From positions 46,326 through 110,325 of the forward strand of contig DUQR01000043.1 of NCBI GenBank assembly GCA_012837715.1: DNA of 64,000 nt, read 5' to 3'. The DNA comes from Bacillota bacterium. GTDB lineage: Bacteria; Bacillota; UBA4882; UBA10575. Position numbers and translations under genes: made by a program. Below, piece after piece: positions 21,933 to 30,628 of the stretch (position 1 is its first letter; the number at the start of each line of letters is the position of its first letter). The notes under the pieces were generated by a model, which made no database searches, had not been told where the DNA came from, and worked only from the letters and a program-made list of their open reading frames with translations.

Positions 21933-22811
21933 TTGATTTTCAAGGACGAGATGGAAGGAAAGGGCCACTTTACTCCTCCGGCGCCGCCTTTTTGTCCTCA
22001 GGGACAGCTCTATACTGTAGTCGCCGGTGATACATTGTTCTTGATCGCTAAGCGTTTTGGCGTTTCTTTAGAAGCTTTAATTGCGGCCAATCCACAGATC
22101 CCTGATCCGGACTTAATCTTTCCCGGGCAGGTTATTTGTGTTCCATTCATGCCGATGCCGCCGGTACCCCATTGTCCGGGAGCAACTTATATCGTAGTTC
22201 AAGGCGATACCTTATTTCAGATCGCGCAACGTTTTGGCGTGACTTTAGAGGCTTTATTGGCGGTCAATCCACAGATCACCAACCCGGACTTGATCTTCCC
22301 GGGACAAGTAATTTGCCTGCCGGTAACGGCCCAACCGGATTGCCCGACCGGATTAACCTATATGGTTGTTCCCGGGGATACGCTTTTTAGTATTGCCCAG
22401 CGTCTTGGTGTTTCGGTTGAAGCCCTGTTAAGACTTAATCCGCAAATTACCGACCCGAACTTGATCCAACCGGGGCAATTGATCTGTGTACCGGTTCCTT
22501 GCCCGGTGGTGTCACCGATTGAAGAACCGGTTAGCCCGCCAATACCGGTTCCACCGGCGCCCCACCCACCTTTTCCTTGCCCACCCTGGGAAGAAAGGCC
22601 TTATCCATGCCCGGATGGACCACCCGTGGTGAGCCCCAGTCCTTGTCCGCCCCGGGAAAAAGAGCGCTATCCTAGTGTGCCGGGGACACCAATGCCCAAC
22701 CCTTACTATCCCGGTTCTTTTGTCTATGCCGAACCGCCCATCCGTTGGGAAGAGTGCCCCTACCGCCGGCGGAGGAGAAGACGGGTTTTCCGAAGAAGGA
22801 GATTATTTTAA
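21933..22811 (+). CDS. LysM-repeat protein (three LysM domains, Pro-rich linker, Arg-rich tail); likely spore/cell-surface protein
   Basis: Three repeats of YxVVxGDTLFxIAxRFGVxLEALxxxNPQIxxPDLIxPGQxICVP; C-terminus ends CPYRRRRRRRVFRRRRLF. Confidence 0.88.
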   Translation: MIFKDEMEGKGHFTPPAPPFCPQGQLYTVVAGDTLFLIAKRFGVSLEALIAANPQIPDPDLIFPGQVICVPFMPMPPVPHCPGATYIVVQGDTLFQIAQRFGVTLEALLAVNPQITNPDLIFPGQVICLPVTAQPDCPTGLTYMVVPGDTLFSIAQRLGVSVEALLRLNPQITDPNLIQPGQLICVPVPCPVVSPIEEPVSPPIPVPPAPHPPFPCPPWEERPYPCPDGPPVVSPSPCPPREKERYPSVPGTPMPNPYYPGSFVYAEPPIRWEECPYRRRRRRRVFRRRRLF

Positions 22812-22813
22812 CG

Positions 22814-22840
22814 AAAGGAGGCTGCGCCTCCTTTTTTTTC
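22814..22840 (+). terminator. Rho-independent terminator
   Basis: AGGAGGC-TGC-GCCTCCT followed by T run. Confidence 0.85.
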
Positions 22841-23059
22841 TCTGCTTGAGGCCATTAAATTGAAGCAAGAATCTAATTTAACTTGGGATAGAATAGAACC
22901 ATGCCTTCAGCGTCAATGCAAATTTACGTTCCAGGTTTCGTGGAAAAACTTTGGACCCGATCCAAGACAAGAGATCGGGTTTAGCTTGCATTTGGTATCA
23001 ATAAGTTGTATTAGAATGATTGAAGCAAAGGATAGGATAAAAAGCTTAAAAAAAGGGAA

Positions 23060-23088
23060 TTGACGGTATTAATTAAATATGGTAATAT
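23060..23088 (+). promoter_or_regulatory. Sigma-A promoter of the MarR-family gene
   Basis: TTGACG (23060-23065), 17-nt spacer, TAATAT (23083-23088). Confidence 0.75.
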
Positions 23089-23099
23089 TAAACCATATT
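23076..23099. promoter_or_regulatory. Candidate MarR autoregulatory operator
   Basis: 8-bp perfect arms AATATGGT/ACCATATT separated by 8 nt, overlapping the -10. Confidence 0.6.
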
Positions 23100-23110
23100 A
23101 ATAAAAGGTC

Positions 23111-23683
23111 GTGTTGGTCTTGATCGATCTTGATTTGCTAGACTTAACTTTAAAATTATTCGTTCAAACTCTGGAGAAGGGAATCTACGCCCCTCTAACC
23201 CAAGGCGGGAGTAGTCTTACTCCTGTTCAAGAAAACTGTTTGCGCTTTATTTATTATCACCCGTCTCCTTTAGCCAAAGAAATAGCTGATGGTTTACAGA
23301 TCAGTAACGCGGCGGTTACCAAATTGATTGACCGCTTGGAAAGAAAAGGGCTGGTCATCAGGGAGTATCCTAAAAACGACCGGCGGCAAATTATCATCAC
23401 TTTAACCGAGACCGGAAGAAAGCTTTTGGAAAACACCCACGGCCAAACCTGTCGCCGGTTGCAAGAGATCGTGGACCGGCTCGAGCCGGAAATGCTGGCT
23501 TCTTTTGTCGAGGGGCTGAAAGCCTTTTTAAAAGCGGCTTTAGTCAATACGGAACAGCTTGACCGGGTTTGTTTACGGTGCGGTCGGGCTCATGTGCGGG
23601 ATTGTCCCGGAAATTTAATTTACCGTGGTTTCACCGGAGAGGACCGGTTTCCCCCAAAAAATGAGAAGGAGGAAGGTAGATGA
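23111..23683 (+). CDS. MarR family transcriptional regulator with C-terminal Cys motif
   Basis: wHTH (LAKEIADGLQISNAAVTKLIDRLERKGLVIREYPKNDRRQIIITLTETGRKLL), tail CLRCGRAHVRDCPG. Confidence 0.88.
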   Translation: MLVLIDLDLLDLTLKLFVQTLEKGIYAPLTQGGSSLTPVQENCLRFIYYHPSPLAKEIADGLQISNAAVTKLIDRLERKGLVIREYPKNDRRQIIITLTETGRKLLENTHGQTCRRLQEIVDRLEPEMLASFVEGLKAFLKAALVNTEQLDRVCLRCGRAHVRDCPGNLIYRGFTGEDRFPPKNEKEEGR

Positions 23684-24015
23684 AGAAATGGCGATGTGGC
23701 GTTTGCCGGTATGTGCATGACGGCGATCATCCCCCCGCCGCTTGTCCCAAATGTAATGCACCTGCGGAGAAATTCACCGAGATCCCGGCGGAAGAGAGTG
23801 CGTTAATTGAGCGCGCGCGGAGAACCAACCACTATCATGTGGAACTCCTCGCCTTACTTGAAGAAGTGAAAACTATAGCCGAGCTGGGGTTGGAAGACAA
23901 GTTGGATCCACCGTGTGTCTCTCTCTTCCAGAAGGCGATCCAATCCGCTGTTGAGTTGCGGCAAGCGATCAAAGCTGAACTGCTTGGGCATATGCAGAAA
24001 GGGAAATGGGGTTAA
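23680..24015 (+). CDS. Rubredoxin-like domain protein
   Basis: WRCGVCRYVHDGDHPPAACPKCNAPAEKF plus helical C-terminus; 4-bp overlap with upstream gene. Confidence 0.8.
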   Translation: MKKWRCGVCRYVHDGDHPPAACPKCNAPAEKFTEIPAEESALIERARRTNHYHVELLALLEEVKTIAELGLEDKLDPPCVSLFQKAIQSAVELRQAIKAELLGHMQKGKWG

Positions 24016-24017
24016 AA

Positions 24018-24040
24018 AGGGCTCGTTGAGCCCTTTTTTT
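24018..24040 (+). terminator. Rho-independent terminator
   Basis: GGGCTC-GTT-GAGCCC followed by T run. Confidence 0.8.
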
Positions 24041-24051
24041 GCGAATTCGGG

Positions 24052-24357
24052 CTAACCTAAAAAATATTGAAAGAGATAGACGGCGAAGGCGGCGAAGAGA
24101 GCCACCGTGATTAAACCTTTTTCATAGAAGGCCAGAAGGAGAGCGACGCCAAAGCCAACCAGGGCTGAACCGATATCCCCGGTCGCGTAGAGGATGGCGG
24201 GGAAAGTCATTGCTCCCAAGACAGCATAGGGGACGTAATAAAGGAAGGATTGGAAAAAAGGGGAATCAACCTTTTGCCGGAGAAAAGCGAGGGGTAACAC
24301 CCGGGGTAAGTAAGAGACGAGCGCCATTAAGAAGACGGCGAGCAGGATTCTAACCAT
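24052..24357 (-). CDS. azlD: AzlD family branched-chain amino acid transport protein
   Basis: Small 3-4 TM protein following azlC (SYLPRVLPLAFL..PYAVLGAMTFPAIL). Confidence 0.9.
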   Translation of the reverse strand: MVRILLAVFLMALVSYLPRVLPLAFLRQKVDSPFFQSFLYYVPYAVLGAMTFPAILYATGDIGSALVGFGVALLLAFYEKGLITVALFAAFAVYLFQYFLG

Positions 24358-25100
24358 TACTTAACCTCCTTTCTGGGGAAGAAAGTGGCCCCAAAGAGAC
24401 AAGCCACGACGGTTGCAATGGTGATCCGCCAGCCTTCCGAAAGCAGACGGAGACCGGGAAGCCAGGTCAGGGCGGAACTGACCCCTACGGCGACGGCGAT
24501 GATGATAGAAATGGTCCTCGATTTTTTGGCAGGAGGGACGACGATAGCGATGAACATGGCATAGAGGGTTATGCCCAGCGCCTTTTGGAGGCTAGCGGGG
24601 AGAAAGGTACAGACAATGCCACCTAAAAGGGTGCCTGTCCCCCAACCGAGGTAGGGACCGACAATTAGTCCTAACATATAAAGAAAAGTAATCTCGCTCC
24701 GCTCTACGGAAGCAACGGCGAAGGTTTCATCGGTGATGCCGAAGGCCATGAGACAGCGCTGGCCGAGCGTGAGGTCGGGCGCTAATTTTTGGCCTAGGGA
24801 GAGGGACATTAACAAATAACGAAGGTTAATGAGGAAAGTGGTAAAGGTGATCTCCAGCAGCGAAGCGCCCGCCAAGATCAGGTTGGTACCGGCGAATTGT
24901 CCGGCTGAAGTTAAATTGGTCAGCGAAATAAGAGTGGCAATCCAAGGTGGGAGGCCGCCTCTAACTGCGAGTAAACCGAAGGCAAAGGAGACTGGAACGT
25001 AGCCTAGGGCGATGGGGAACCCGTCCCGGAGACCAAGGAAGAAATCCTGTCGGCGCGGGTCCGCCGTGGCGATCCGGCGTGATAAGAAAGGAATATGCAC
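24357..25100 (-). CDS. azlC: AzlC family ABC-type/branched-chain amino acid permease
   Basis: GLRDGFPIALGYVPVSFAFGLLAVRGGLPPW, LTSAGQFAG, NLRYLLMSLSL, GITDETFAVA. Confidence 0.92.
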   Translation of the reverse strand: MHIPFLSRRIATADPRRQDFFLGLRDGFPIALGYVPVSFAFGLLAVRGGLPPWIATLISLTNLTSAGQFAGTNLILAGASLLEITFTTFLINLRYLLMSLSLGQKLAPDLTLGQRCLMAFGITDETFAVASVERSEITFLYMLGLIVGPYLGWGTGTLLGGIVCTFLPASLQKALGITLYAMFIAIVVPPAKKSRTISIIIAVAVGVSSALTWLPGLRLLSEGWRITIATVVACLFGATFFPRKEVK

Positions 25101-25354
25101 GAAAATCCCTGCCTTTGACTGGAAGTTTAATTTATACTTAAACGTTAAGTTTAAATTATTATATCATCCTTGTCAAGTTCCTTTGAGCGGATTTTTCCGT
25201 TGTCACCATTAGAGGGATTCCGCTCCGCTCTAATTTGCTTAAAATGAATGACCCATCCAAATCTTGGCTTGGGGTCATCGCAAAAGACAACGCGGAAAAC
25301 CCTTGGTGAAGTGGAGTTGGAAACGGGAATTAAAGCGGATGGATAAAAATAACA

Positions 25355-25383
25355 TTGTGTTTTCTCCCGAACTATGATAAAAT
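25355..25383 (+). promoter_or_regulatory. Promoter of rnpB
   Basis: TTGTGT (25355-25360), 17-nt spacer, TAAAAT (25378-25383). Confidence 0.6.
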
Positions 25384-25396
25384 TATAAATCCTGAA

Positions 25397-25797
25397 ACCA
25401 ACCGGATCGGGTAACCGCGGGCGTTAGACCGAAAGGGAACGTCTGAGGAAAGTCCGAGCTCCAGAGGGCAGGGTGCTGGATAACGTCCAGTGAGGGTGAC
25501 CTTAAGGCAAGTGCCACAGAAAAGGAAACGCCTACTGGCAGCAGTGATGCTGGTCCATGGCAAAGCTGAAAAGGTGCGGTAAGAGCGCACCAGCGGTTGA
25601 GTGATCAACCGGCTTGGTAAACCCCACCCGGAGCAAGACCGAATAGGAGGGGGCGTCTCCCGGTAGACGCGAGGACGGCCCGTTCTTCCCTCGGGTACGG
25701 TCGCTTGAGGCGGCAGGTAACTGTCGTCCCAGATAAATGGTTACCACTGATTGTGCCATCACAATCAGCACAGAACTCGGCTTACAGATCGGTTGGT
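25397..25797 (+). ncRNA. rnpB: RNase P RNA (bacterial)
   Basis: GAGGAAAGTCCGAGCTCC, AGGGCAGGGTGCTGGATAACGTCCAG, GGGTGACC, CCACAGAAA, TAAACCCCACCCGGAGCAAGACC; P1 pairing ACCAACCGGATC with GATCGGTTGGT. Confidence 0.96.
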
Positions 25798-25805
25798 GAC
25801 AGTAG

Positions 25806-25838
25806 AAAAGAAGCTATCCTTTGGATAGCTTCTTTTTT
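25806..25838. terminator. Bidirectional terminator between convergent rnpB and P-II-like gene
   Basis: GAAGCTATCC-TTT-GGATAGCTTC with A run on one side and T run on the other. Confidence 0.85.
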
Positions 25839-25850
25839 GTAGTCGCTTGC

Positions 25851-26549
25851 TTAGTCCCAGTTTTTTAGACCTAAAGCCCTATTTACCGGGAGGGAGAAAC
25901 AGATGCCCCGACCCGCTGTATTCAACCCGGCTTCGTGGGTGATCGTTTCCATAATCCCCGATTTTTTCTCGTGGGGGGCTAAAATTAGGATTACATCTTT
26001 CTCCGGTTGAATGGTGATGCCAAGAAACTTCTCGGCTTCCTTCGAACCTAGCCCTAAGCCGTGCAGGAGTGTGCCTCCGGGGGCGTCGGCCTTTTTCGCG
26101 GCCGACATGACCAAATCGGAATGACCCCGATTGACAATAGTAACGATCAAATCATAAGCTTCCTTGAATTCCATGGTCTGATCCTCCCTTTCCTTACGGG
26201 TATGATCTTGATCCATCTGTTGACTAAGTTTCCAGAGGGAACTACTGACACTATTCAGTGAAATAGTGAAGGCAATTCCCGTCCCCGGTCGGTGAAGATC
26301 AATCTGATCCTGTAGTTGGGTTAAAAACTGATGCGTCAAAGTGGTGCTCTGTATACTCAGGACGACCGCTTTCTTAGGATTGCCAAAGCCAAGTAATTCG
26401 TAGATTTCCGATTCAGCAGAACCATAACCGTGACTTATTAAGTAAAGGGGTAGTTGATTACGCTTGCACAAATCTTTTACTACTTTACCCAGACTAAAAT
26501 CGACAATCGTAATCAAGGCTTCCATCCGAGTCCCGTCTTTCTCTGGCAT
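25851..26549 (-). CDS. Protein with two tandem P-II (GlnB)-like domains
   Basis: Two similar halves: ITIVDFSLGKVVKDLCKRNQLPLYLISHGYGSAESEIYELLGF and LIVTIVNRGHSDLVMSAAKKADAPGGTLLHGLGLGSKEAEKFLGITIQPEKDVILILAPHEKKSGIMETI. Confidence 0.75.
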   Translation of the reverse strand: MPEKDGTRMEALITIVDFSLGKVVKDLCKRNQLPLYLISHGYGSAESEIYELLGFGNPKKAVVLSIQSTTLTHQFLTQLQDQIDLHRPGTGIAFTISLNSVSSSLWKLSQQMDQDHTRKEREDQTMEFKEAYDLIVTIVNRGHSDLVMSAAKKADAPGGTLLHGLGLGSKEAEKFLGITIQPEKDVILILAPHEKKSGIMETITHEAGLNTAGRGICFSLPVNRALGLKNWD

Positions 26550-26658
26550 AATCGTACCCTCCGTTTCCCGCTCTCTGGATTAAGCTTTTCCGCCCAGATA
26601 GAATTAACCGGCTAAATAAAATGTGGGCTTGCCCACTACCGAAATGACCTGGATTAAA

Positions 26659-28182
26659 TCATTTTGGGAACTCTTCCTCTTTATCATACAAAATAATCGA
26701 GTCTTCGGCAACGGGGATAATATTCTCTTTCTCGGCCCGTTTGGCCTTTATCCGATAAACAAGGCCAAAACCCTGGATGGTCAGCACCGGAGTCAACGCG
26801 ACCAGGGCCACGATGCCAAAGGCATCAGTGAAGATGTTACCCCCGATTGTTTCACAGGCCCCCATCGCCAGCGGTAACAGAAAGGTGGCGGTTAAAGGTC
26901 CTGAGGCGACGGCGCCGGAATCAAAAGCAATCGCCGTAAAGAGGGGCGGGACAATCAGCGCCAACAGCAATGCAATAATGTATCCGGGGATCACTATAAA
27001 AAGCAAAGACGTTTCGGTTAAGATCCGGAACATGGATAGTCCAACGGAGACGGCCACCCCAATGGAGAGGCCAATGCCCATGGTCCGACCGGAAATGGCG
27101 CCGTCGGTAATATCTTCAACCTGTTCTTTTAGGACGAAGACTGCCGGTTCGGCGGCGACGACAAAATAACCGGTGGCCAGACCAATCAGGATCAAAGCCC
27201 AGGGCGGTGTGTTCGTGATCAGCAATCCCCCTAACTGGTACCCGGCGGGCATAAAGCCCACATTAACACTGGTTAGGAAGAAAACAAGACCCAAGTAAGT
27301 ATAGATGGTGCCGATTAATATCTTCAACAACGTTTTTTTCCGGAGGCGAAGGGAGACAAATTGAAAAACGATAAAAAGGAGGAGAATAGGGAGAAGGGCC
27401 AGTGCCACCTGGCCGAAAAAAGCGGGGAAATTAGCCAGATAAAGGCGGACGATGTCGCCAAGGGAAAACAGGTCGGGAATGGCCAGGACGCTTCCGCCGG
27501 ACGGTTCAAAGAAGAGGCCTAAGATCAGCATCGTCAGGATGGGCCCGATCAGACAGAAGGCGACCAAACCGAAACTATCCTCTTCCGTAGTTTTATCACC
27601 CCGGACCGAAGCCAACCCAAGGCCCAAGGCCATGACAAAGGGGACCATAATCGGGCCGGTGGTGACAGCGCCCGATTCCCAAGCAATGGAAAGAAAATTT
27701 TTGCTGGTAAAACCCGATAAGATAAAGGCCAGTATATAGCAGAAGGTAAGGATAGTAGCGAGCCGGACCTGAAACAAGATGCGGAGAAAGGCGCCGACCA
27801 GCGCAATCCCGACACCAACCGAAACGGCAAAGATAATGATCGAGGCGGGGATCCCGTTGACTTGTCCGGCCAAAACATGGAGATCCGGTTCGGCGATGCT
27901 GATAAAAGTGGCAATTACAAAGGTTAAGATTACGATCAATTTTAAATTTTTACTTTTTACTAAACCGGAGCCAACATGTTCCCCAATGGGCATTAAAGAA
28001 ACATCAACCCCAAGGTTAAACAGGGTGATGCCGAGAATCATCATCATTGCGCTCAGTAAAAAAAGGACCGTGCTATAAAAGGGCATTGGTGCGACTGTTA
28101 AAGTCAGTGCTAAAACAATAATGATAATTGGAAGTACCGTTGTAAAGGATTCTTTGAATTTTGCCCAGAGTAGTTTTGCCAT
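26659..28182 (-). CDS. DUF1538 family multi-spanning membrane protein (two homologous halves)
   Basis: Repeated blocks GITLFNLGVDVSLMPIGEHVG / FLTSVNVGFMPAGYQLGG, AEPDLHVLAGQV / AEPAVFVLKEQV, ESGAVTTGPIMVPFVMALG / DSGAVASGPLTATFLLPLAMG. Start ATG at 28182. Confidence 0.82.
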   Translation of the reverse strand: MAKLLWAKFKESFTTVLPIIIIVLALTLTVAPMPFYSTVLFLLSAMMMILGITLFNLGVDVSLMPIGEHVGSGLVKSKNLKLIVILTFVIATFISIAEPDLHVLAGQVNGIPASIIIFAVSVGVGIALVGAFLRILFQVRLATILTFCYILAFILSGFTSKNFLSIAWESGAVTTGPIMVPFVMALGLGLASVRGDKTTEEDSFGLVAFCLIGPILTMLILGLFFEPSGGSVLAIPDLFSLGDIVRLYLANFPAFFGQVALALLPILLLFIVFQFVSLRLRKKTLLKILIGTIYTYLGLVFFLTSVNVGFMPAGYQLGGLLITNTPPWALILIGLATGYFVVAAEPAVFVLKEQVEDITDGAISGRTMGIGLSIGVAVSVGLSMFRILTETSLLFIVIPGYIIALLLALIVPPLFTAIAFDSGAVASGPLTATFLLPLAMGACETIGGNIFTDAFGIVALVALTPVLTIQGFGLVYRIKAKRAEKENIIPVAEDSIILYDKEEEFPK

Positions 28183-28407
28183 TACCCGCCCGCCTCCATC
28201 TTTTCTCAATTGCCGATCTTCTTTGGTGTTGACCAACTTCCCACCATTATAATGATAATTGATCAGTTTTATTTGTCTATTGATTTAAACGGATATTCAG
28301 GTATTTTTAAGCAAGATGACATAAATGATGGGGTGGCGAAGATCGCTTTTGGGTGTTGTCCCCAAGGACCGCCGGTTGATCGCCAGCGGTCTGGCTTAGA
28401 CCGGTTT

Positions 28408-29343
28408 TTACCACCGAAGAGCGGCCGCCGCCCAAGACAAGCCACCCCCGAAACCGATGAGAAAGACGAGATCCCCTTTGGTAAAACGCTTTTCTTCCCA
28501 GGCTTCTTTTAACGCCAGGCCGATCGAAGCGGAGGAGGTGTTTCCGTATTGGGCGATATTGGAGATAAAACGCTCCCGGGGGATACCCTTATTCCGGGCG
28601 ACCGCTTCAAAAATCCTACTGTTGGCTTGGTGGGGGATGATAAAGTAGGGCTCATCCTGCTTCACAGCCAAGCGTTTGAGCAACCGATCAATAAGCCCGC
28701 CCATTTTATCTACTGCGAACTTAAAGACGTTTTTTCCGTCTTGCCGGAAATGATACTGATCCCCCGGACCGCCCATGACGACCAGATCGGCGCCAGCCGG
28801 GTCGGCGCCTAACTCTACGGTGAGCAGCTCATGTTCGGGCTGAGCTGTACTAAGCATCAGCGCGGCGCCGGCATCACCAAAAAGTATGCAGCTGGAACGG
28901 TCCGTATAATCTACATAACGGGAGAGTTTTTCCCCGGCGGTGATTAAAGCGTGGTCATAACCTTCGGTCCGCATTAAACTCCAGGCCACGGCTAAAGCAT
29001 AAACCAAACCGGAACAGGCGGCGTTTAGATCAAAAGCGGCCAGATTGGTCAGGTTTAGTCGTTGCCCGATTATACTGGCTTGATAAGGACAGGCTTTTTC
29101 CGCGCTACTGGTCGCGGCAATGAGAAGTTGGGGCTGGTAAGGGGTCCGGGCTAAACAATCAGCCGCGGCTTCCACCGCTAAGTCAGAGGCGTGAACCCCC
29201 TCCGGGGCTATTCTCCTTTCCTTAATTCCGGTTCGCGACGTAATCCACTCATCGGTGGTGTCAACCATCTTCTCTAAATCGGTGTTCGTAAGTTTTTCTT
29301 CCGGAACATAACTGCCGACGGCAACAAGTCCTACTTTTTTCAT
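28408..29343 (-). CDS. fabH: 3-oxoacyl-[ACP] synthase III (FabH family)
   Basis: DEWITSRTGIKERRIA, catalytic Cys in NAACSGLVYAL, His in IPHQANSRI, Asn in QYGNTSSAS. Confidence 0.94.
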   Translation of the reverse strand: MKKVGLVAVGSYVPEEKLTNTDLEKMVDTTDEWITSRTGIKERRIAPEGVHASDLAVEAAADCLARTPYQPQLLIAATSSAEKACPYQASIIGQRLNLTNLAAFDLNAACSGLVYALAVAWSLMRTEGYDHALITAGEKLSRYVDYTDRSSCILFGDAGAALMLSTAQPEHELLTVELGADPAGADLVVMGGPGDQYHFRQDGKNVFKFAVDKMGGLIDRLLKRLAVKQDEPYFIIPHQANSRIFEAVARNKGIPRERFISNIAQYGNTSSASIGLALKEAWEEKRFTKGDLVFLIGFGGGLSWAAAALRW

Positions 29344-29410
29344 CTTTCTTCCCCTTCACTCAGATAATCGAAAATGATAAATTAGTACTAGCTAATAATA
29401 TCTGCTCTTA

Positions 29411-29439
29411 ATTATAACTGAACTGTCTACCGTCGGCAA
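29411..29439 (-). promoter_or_regulatory. Promoter of fabH
   Basis: On the minus strand TTGCCG - 17 nt - TATAAT. Confidence 0.65.
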
Positions 29440-29608
29440 GGGTTTCATGGTAAATGTTTTTCCGATGCAAACATTAGGAATCATTGAAAGGGATGCCAAT
29501 ACAAAATATATATTTTAATTAAATTAGGCGGAGATGATCTTGTGCTGGAAGGTTCAAGCAAAGGACAATGTAAAAACCGGTCAGAAAAGAGAGACGGAAA
29601 GAGTAAAA

Positions 29609-30628
29609 TCAAGTAATCCGGTAACGATCCGGCTGCGGTGAGCTTAGGCGCTTGAGGACAGAATGCTCCGCTAAATGGTGTTCTTTTCCACTGGCGAGGA
29701 TTTTCACGGTCACGGTCGAGTCCGGCGCATGATCACTATAACGCAGAGTTAAGCCGGCAAGGGTGGTGAGCTCTTCGGCGGTGGGCTGGCCTAGACCGAC
29801 GGTCAAGGGTCCGGGGGCGCCTAAAGCCTTCAATAGGTATAGGCCTTCCGCGTGACGGTTTTGGCAGAAATAACCGAAGAGGACCTGGTTTTCCCGGTGA
29901 TTACGACCGATGATTCCTTTAAAGTTCGGGCTCAAACGGAAATGACGCCCGGTGCGGAGGAGACGGAGGTGCTCAACGGTCAAACGGCCTTCTGTTTTAA
30001 GGAGGTCTTTGACCTTGCGGCCATACTCCACGTTGGTGAGGAGGCAGCCTCCGGCCGGCGCCTCATATTCTAAACGGTACTTTTTGGCTAATTCCAGTTG
30101 AATTTTACGTTGCCGGCCCTGGATCGACGGACAGTGCCGCAAGGAAATCCAGCCTTTATCTTCGGGAATAGTCGGTGGTAAGAGCCCGGCGGAGAGCGGC
30201 CGCACGATCAAACCGGCCAGCCCGGTTTCTTCATCAATCTTCGGAAAGGCTCCCCGGTATTGGGATTTAGGCCGTTGGCCGACGACTTCACCGGTGACTA
30301 AAAAGGCGGCGTCGATTTCGTTCATCATCTCGCCTGCTTTCCGCAAGAAAAAAATATGACAGTCCAGGCAGGGATTGGCCGCTTTACCATAACCATGTTT
30401 CGGGTTTTCCAGCATCCGTAGATAATCTTCGCCCAAACGGAAGATATGTAGTTTCACCCCCAGCTGAGCAATTAGTTTTTGTAAGTGGGTTATTACCCTT
30501 TCTTCTTCTTCCGGGGGGAGGAAAGGTTGGAGAAAATAAACGGCTTCTACTTCAACGCCAGTCTCTTGGATTAATTTAATCGCAAGTAGACTGTCCAAAC
30601 CGCCGGAAAAAAGGGCTAATGCTTTCAA
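29609..30628 (-). CDS. tRNA thiolation-like PP-loop ATPase (ThiI/MnmA-like N-terminal domain with NFACT-like C-terminal region)
   Basis: LALFSGGLDSLLAIKLIQ PP-loop, NPCLDCHIFFLRKA, C-terminal GRHFRLSPNFKGIIGRNHRENQVL. Confidence 0.75.
   Translation of the reverse strand: MKALALFSGGLDSLLAIKLIQETGVEVEAVYFLQPFLPPEEEERVITHLQKLIAQLGVKLHIFRLGEDYLRMLENPKHGYGKAANPCLDCHIFFLRKAGEMMNEIDAAFLVTGEVVGQRPKSQYRGAFPKIDEETGLAGLIVRPLSAGLLPPTIPEDKGWISLRHCPSIQGRQRKIQLELAKKYRLEYEAPAGGCLLTNVEYGRKVKDLLKTEGRLTVEHLRLLRTGRHFRLSPNFKGIIGRNHRENQVLFGYFCQNRHAEGLYLLKALGAPGPLTVGLGQPTAEELTTLAGLTLRYSDHAPDSTVTVKILASGKEHHLAEHSVLKRLSSPQPDRYRIT

Noticed and set aside
21990-22490. Tandem repeat at DNA level
   Set aside because: Explained by three LysM domains in one ORF.
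25300-25400. Riboswitch upstream of rnpB
   Set aside because: Short inverted arms only; the region is adequately explained as a promoter plus the 5' end of RNase P RNA.
26777-28078. Several + strand ORFs within the DUF1538 gene
   Set aside because: Antisense to a strong membrane-protein ORF; Lys/Pro/Thr-rich composition is typical of antisense of hydrophobic coding sequence.
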